A stretch of DNA of 8,488 nucleotides from Bacteroidota bacterium (GTDB lineage Bacteria > Bacteroidota > Bacteroidia > Flavobacteriales > Flavobacteriaceae), in assembly GCA_023427845.1 (NCBI GenBank), contig JAEYZX010000133.1, forward strand, positions 1 through 8,488, written 5' to 3'. Shown piece after piece: positions 6,636 to 8,488 of this stretch (position 1 is its first letter; the number at the start of each line of letters is the position of its first letter). The position numbers and the translations under genes are program-made. The notes under the pieces are model-generated. The model made no database searches and had not been told where the DNA came from. It worked only from the letters and a program-made list of their open reading frames with translations.

Positions 6636-7778
6636 TTATTTCAGGGCTTCCTGGATCGTTACTTTCTTACCGTCTTTAAACGCTACAAGGTAGGCCGACT
6701 CAAATCCTTTGGCTTTTGCCTCGGCGACATATTGCCGGGCCGTATTATAGTCGGATGTTGCCCCATACATGTATTTAAAGAACGTCCCGTTGTCGGTAAT
6801 AACCGAAATATTGTCCAAGCCTTTAAAATTTGACGGAGTCAACGCCAGTTTGGTTCCACTTGCCGCAATCTGAACCTTAAACACTACACCGCTTGCAGAT
6901 GGTGTTTCCGGCGCAGGAGCACTCGCGGTTTCGGTTTGCGGAGCCGCTATCTTTTCGGACGGCGCCAGCTTATCGGATGGCTTTTCAGCAACTTCCTCGA
7001 CAGCACCGCTTCCATAATATTCCTTTTTGTAACTAATGATTGCATTGGCAATTGCGCGGGCCATTTCGTTCTGTCCGGCTTCCGAATCAAGAAACGCACC
7101 TTCTTTTGAATTTGAGATAAAACCCATTTCAATCAACACGCGCGGCATATATGCTTTATGAAGTACCATGAACGGTGCCTGTTTCACGCCACGGCTGTTT
7201 CGCTTGACCTCTCTTGTAAAATTATCTTCGATTTTACTTGCAAGCGTAATACTGTTGTCAAGATACTCTTCCTGCATCAATGTCATCCCAATAAGCGTTT
7301 CAGGAGATTTTGGATCGTAACCGCGGTATTTTTCCTTGTAATCCTTCTCAAGTATGATTACGTCATTTTCTTTTTTCGCAGCTTCGAGATTGGATGCGTT
7401 CTTCGACATACCCATAACGTATGTTTCAGTCCCCGCAGGAGCCGTATTAGGATTAGCATTGCAGTGTATCGATACGAATATATGAGAGTCGGCGCGATTA
7501 GCGATGTTTGCCCGTTCGATCAAATCGATGAAGACATCTGTTTTTCGAGTATAATTGACATCAAAACCCGGAGTGCTTTCAAGTATGCGGCCAACCTTTA
7601 ATACGACCGACAATGCAATATTTTTTTCGATGTAACCACCATGAACAGCACCATAATCCTTACCTCCATGTCCGGCATCGAGAGTGACCTTGAATTTCCC
7701 TGATTGACTTTGGGCGGTGAACGAGATCGCGAATAGCAGAATTGTGAAAGAAGCTCTTATTTTACTAGATATTCCCAT
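6636..7778 (-). CDS. N-acetylmuramoyl-L-alanine amidase (Amidase_3) with C-terminal SPOR-like domain
   Basis: A 380-residue secreted zinc amidase that cuts the bond between N-acetylmuramic acid and L-alanine in peptidoglycan. Signal peptide: residues about 1-25 (hydrophobic 11-20, ending AQSQ). Amidase_3 domain, about 29-252: zinc ligands H37 (DAGHGG), E51 (YIEKN) and H105 (SIHCN), and catalytic E217 in IEMGFISN. All four key residues are present, so it should be active. An insert at about 122-178 replaces the short loop of minimal amidases; in AmiC-type enzymes this region holds the self-inhibiting helix, so control by an activator is possible. Residues 258-296 are a low-complexity linker rich in A, P, E and K. 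Residues 297-370 (VFKVQIAASG onwards) resemble the SPOR domain that binds denuded septal glycan. It is the first gene of the minus-strand array, with the promoter at 7891-7921 about 110 bases upstream. Confidence 0.95.
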   Translation of the reverse strand: MGISSKIRASFTILLFAISFTAQSQSGKFKVTLDAGHGGKDYGAVHGGYIEKNIALSVVLKVGRILESTPGFDVNYTRKTDVFIDLIERANIANRADSHIFVSIHCNANPNTAPAGTETYVMGMSKNASNLEAAKKENDVIILEKDYKEKYRGYDPKSPETLIGMTLMQEEYLDNSITLASKIEDNFTREVKRNSRGVKQAPFMVLHKAYMPRVLIEMGFISNSKEGAFLDSEAGQNEMARAIANAIISYKKEYYGSGAVEEVAEKPSDKLAPSEKIAAPQTETASAPAPETPSASGVVFKVQIAASGTKLALTPSNFKGLDNISVITDNGTFFKYMYGATSDYNTARQYVAEAKAKGFESAYLVAFKDGKKVTIQEALK

Positions 7779-7910
7779 AGAATTTAAAAGTTAATTTTAA
7801 TAAAAAGCGAAAGGCTACATTTATTATTTGATTATTTTTGACGGAATAAAATATGTAAGTTTGGAACGTCAATAGCTAAGCCATATTTTACAAAAATAGT
7901 ATTTAAACTT
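7779..7910. other. Divergent intergenic region between amidase operon and lptD
   Basis: 132 bases, strongly AT-rich compared with the flanking genes, and the longest gene-free stretch in the window. It holds the amidase leader, the -7 box of the amidase promoter and the candidate lptD -7 box. I saw no stem-loop that would suggest a terminator or riboswitch, and no small ORF with a credible protein. Confidence 0.7.
7856..7863 (+). promoter_or_regulatory. Possible -7 box for lptD
   Basis: TAAGTTTG matches TAnnTTTG exactly and lies 47 bases before the proposed TTG start. A TTG for the -33 box is found at 7838-7840 (spacer 15) or 7828-7830 (spacer 25); neither has the favoured spacing of about 19. 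A second -7-like match, TATTTTTG at 7833-7840, has no TTG upstream at the right distance. The true lptD promoter could therefore be weaker or elsewhere. Confidence 0.35.
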
Positions 7911-7921
7911 TTGCGTACAAA
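7891..7921 (-). promoter_or_regulatory. Promoter of the amidase-mlaD-Fe-S operon (Bacteroidota sigma-ABfr type)
   Basis: Read on the minus strand: -33 box TTTG at 7921-7918, a spacer of 19 bases, and -7 box TATTTTTG at 7898-7891, an exact match to TTTG-N19-TAnnTTTG known from Bacteroides and Flavobacterium. Transcription would start near 7885, giving a leader of about 105 AT-rich bases before the amidase ATG at 7778. The -33 box lies inside codons 3-4 of lptD and the -7 box just before its start, so this promoter overlaps the beginning of the divergent gene. Inferred from sequence only. Confidence 0.6.
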
Positions 7922-8488
7922 CTTATTTCATATCGTTTTATCAGCAATTTTCCTAACAATTGCGTACTCAAAAACTTACTCCCAGGAGCTTCCAAAAAAT
8001 AACATTCCCGTCCGGGCCGAACAGCAACCCGACAGCTTAGTGGTTGACCCTCCGATGCTTTTGGTCGAGGCCGACACTGTCAAATTGGACACCGTAAAAC
8101 CCAAATCGGCACTCGAAGGAAAAGTGCGCCGCAAAGCCCTCGATTATGAGCGGATCGACCAGAAAAAAAAACAGATTACATTATATAATCAGGCCGAACT
8201 GTATTACCTCGACATCGAACTGAAAGCCGGGATCATTGTCATGGATTACGAAAAAGAGGAAATTTATGCCGGACGGATAAAAGACTCCACCGGCGCCTAT
8301 ACACAGTATCCCGTTTTCAAACAGGGTGCCAATGTTGTGGAACCCGACTCTATAAGGTTCAATTACCGGACCAAAAAAGCGTTGGTATGGAATTCCAGGA
8401 CCGAACAGCAGGACTTTCGGATCCGCGCCGAGATCACCAAAAAAGAAAATGATTCGGTTTACTTTATGAAGGGCGCAAGGTTCACCAC
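7911..8488 (+). CDS. lptD: LptD/OstA-like LPS assembly outer-membrane protein (partial, N-terminal part)
   Basis: The plus-strand frame is open from 7842 to the window end. There is no ATG before 8055, and that one lies after the signal sequence. The TTG at 7911 gives MRTNLFHIVL ... TYSQ, a convincing signal peptide of about 25 residues, so I take TTG as the start; 192 residues are then visible. After a variable, acidic and proline-rich stretch (about 26-75), residues about 85-192 match the OstA/LptA-like jellyroll repeat: ITLYNQAELYYLD, then ELKAGIIVMDYEKEEIYAG, a spacer with YPVFKQG, and SIRFNYRTKKALVWNSRTEQQ. In LptD this periplasmic domain receives lipopolysaccharide from LptA and passes it to the C-terminal beta-barrel, which would lie outside the window. 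A stand-alone LptA-like protein is the alternative, but the Bacteroidota sequence pattern favours LptD. It is transcribed divergently from the amidase operon. Confidence 0.82.
   Translation, partial: MRTNLFHIVLSAIFLTIAYSKTYSQELPKNNIPVRAEQQPDSLVVDPPMLLVEADTVKLDTVKPKSALEGKVRRKALDYERIDQKKKQITLYNQAELYYLDIELKAGIIVMDYEKEEIYAGRIKDSTGAYTQYPVFKQGANVVEPDSIRFNYRTKKALVWNSRTEQQDFRIRAEITKKENDSVYFMKGARFT

Noticed and set aside
7158..7601. A 147-codon plus-strand ORF opposite the amidase
   Set aside because: Covers the zinc-binding core of the amidase on the other strand and has no own domain or promoter.
7833..7840. TATTTTTG as a second -7 box for lptD
   Set aside because: No TTG lies about 19 bases upstream and the region is T-rich, so a chance match is likely.
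1..8488. Search for mobile or defence elements (inverted repeats, transposase, integrase, CRISPR spacing, tRNA-edge attachment sites)
   Set aside because: None seen by eye; all genes are housekeeping-type, and I noticed no sharp change in base composition outside the divergent intergenic region.

Overview
The window looks like core chromosome of a Bacteroidota bacterium, most likely of the family Flavobacteriaceae. Three things point there: the proteins (a GH3 glucosaminidase joined to a beta-lactamase-type domain, a stand-alone MCE/MlaD protein with a conserved C-terminal tail, Bacteroidota-type LptD), the absence of Shine-Dalgarno-like sequences before the starts, and promoter boxes of the TTTG-N19-TAnnTTTG type. 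I saw no tRNA, rRNA, CRISPR array, insertion sequence, prophage gene or attachment site.

Layout. Eight genes lie on the minus strand and read leftward from about 7.78 kb to the left edge: N-acetylmuramoyl-L-alanine amidase, MlaD-like MCE protein, a membrane Fe-S protein (NarI-like helices plus two 4Fe-4S motifs), a small HAD-type phosphatase, a CCG-domain Fe-S protein, a secreted four-cysteine protein of unknown function, a 160-residue cytosolic protein of unknown function, and the GH3/beta-lactamase fusion, which is cut by the window start. Gaps are 52, 2, 17, 30, -1, 33 and 9 bases, so one long transcript is plausible. A good promoter for it sits at 7891-7921. On the plus strand, lptD starts at a TTG codon at 7911 and runs off the right edge. 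No gene-free stretch exceeds 132 bases.

How the genes fit together. Amidase, GH3 fusion, MlaD and LptD all serve the cell envelope: septal or lateral peptidoglycan cleavage, muropeptide trimming, phospholipid traffic and lipopolysaccharide export. Between them sits a redox pair. The membrane Fe-S protein and the CCG protein together carry the parts of the DUF224 / EMO family (ETF:menaquinone oxidoreductase-like, related to heterodisulfide reductase), here split over two genes with the HAD gene between them. That pair is the most interesting content of the window. I found no clear sign of a wholly new system; the two unknown proteins in the same operon are the best places to look for new function.
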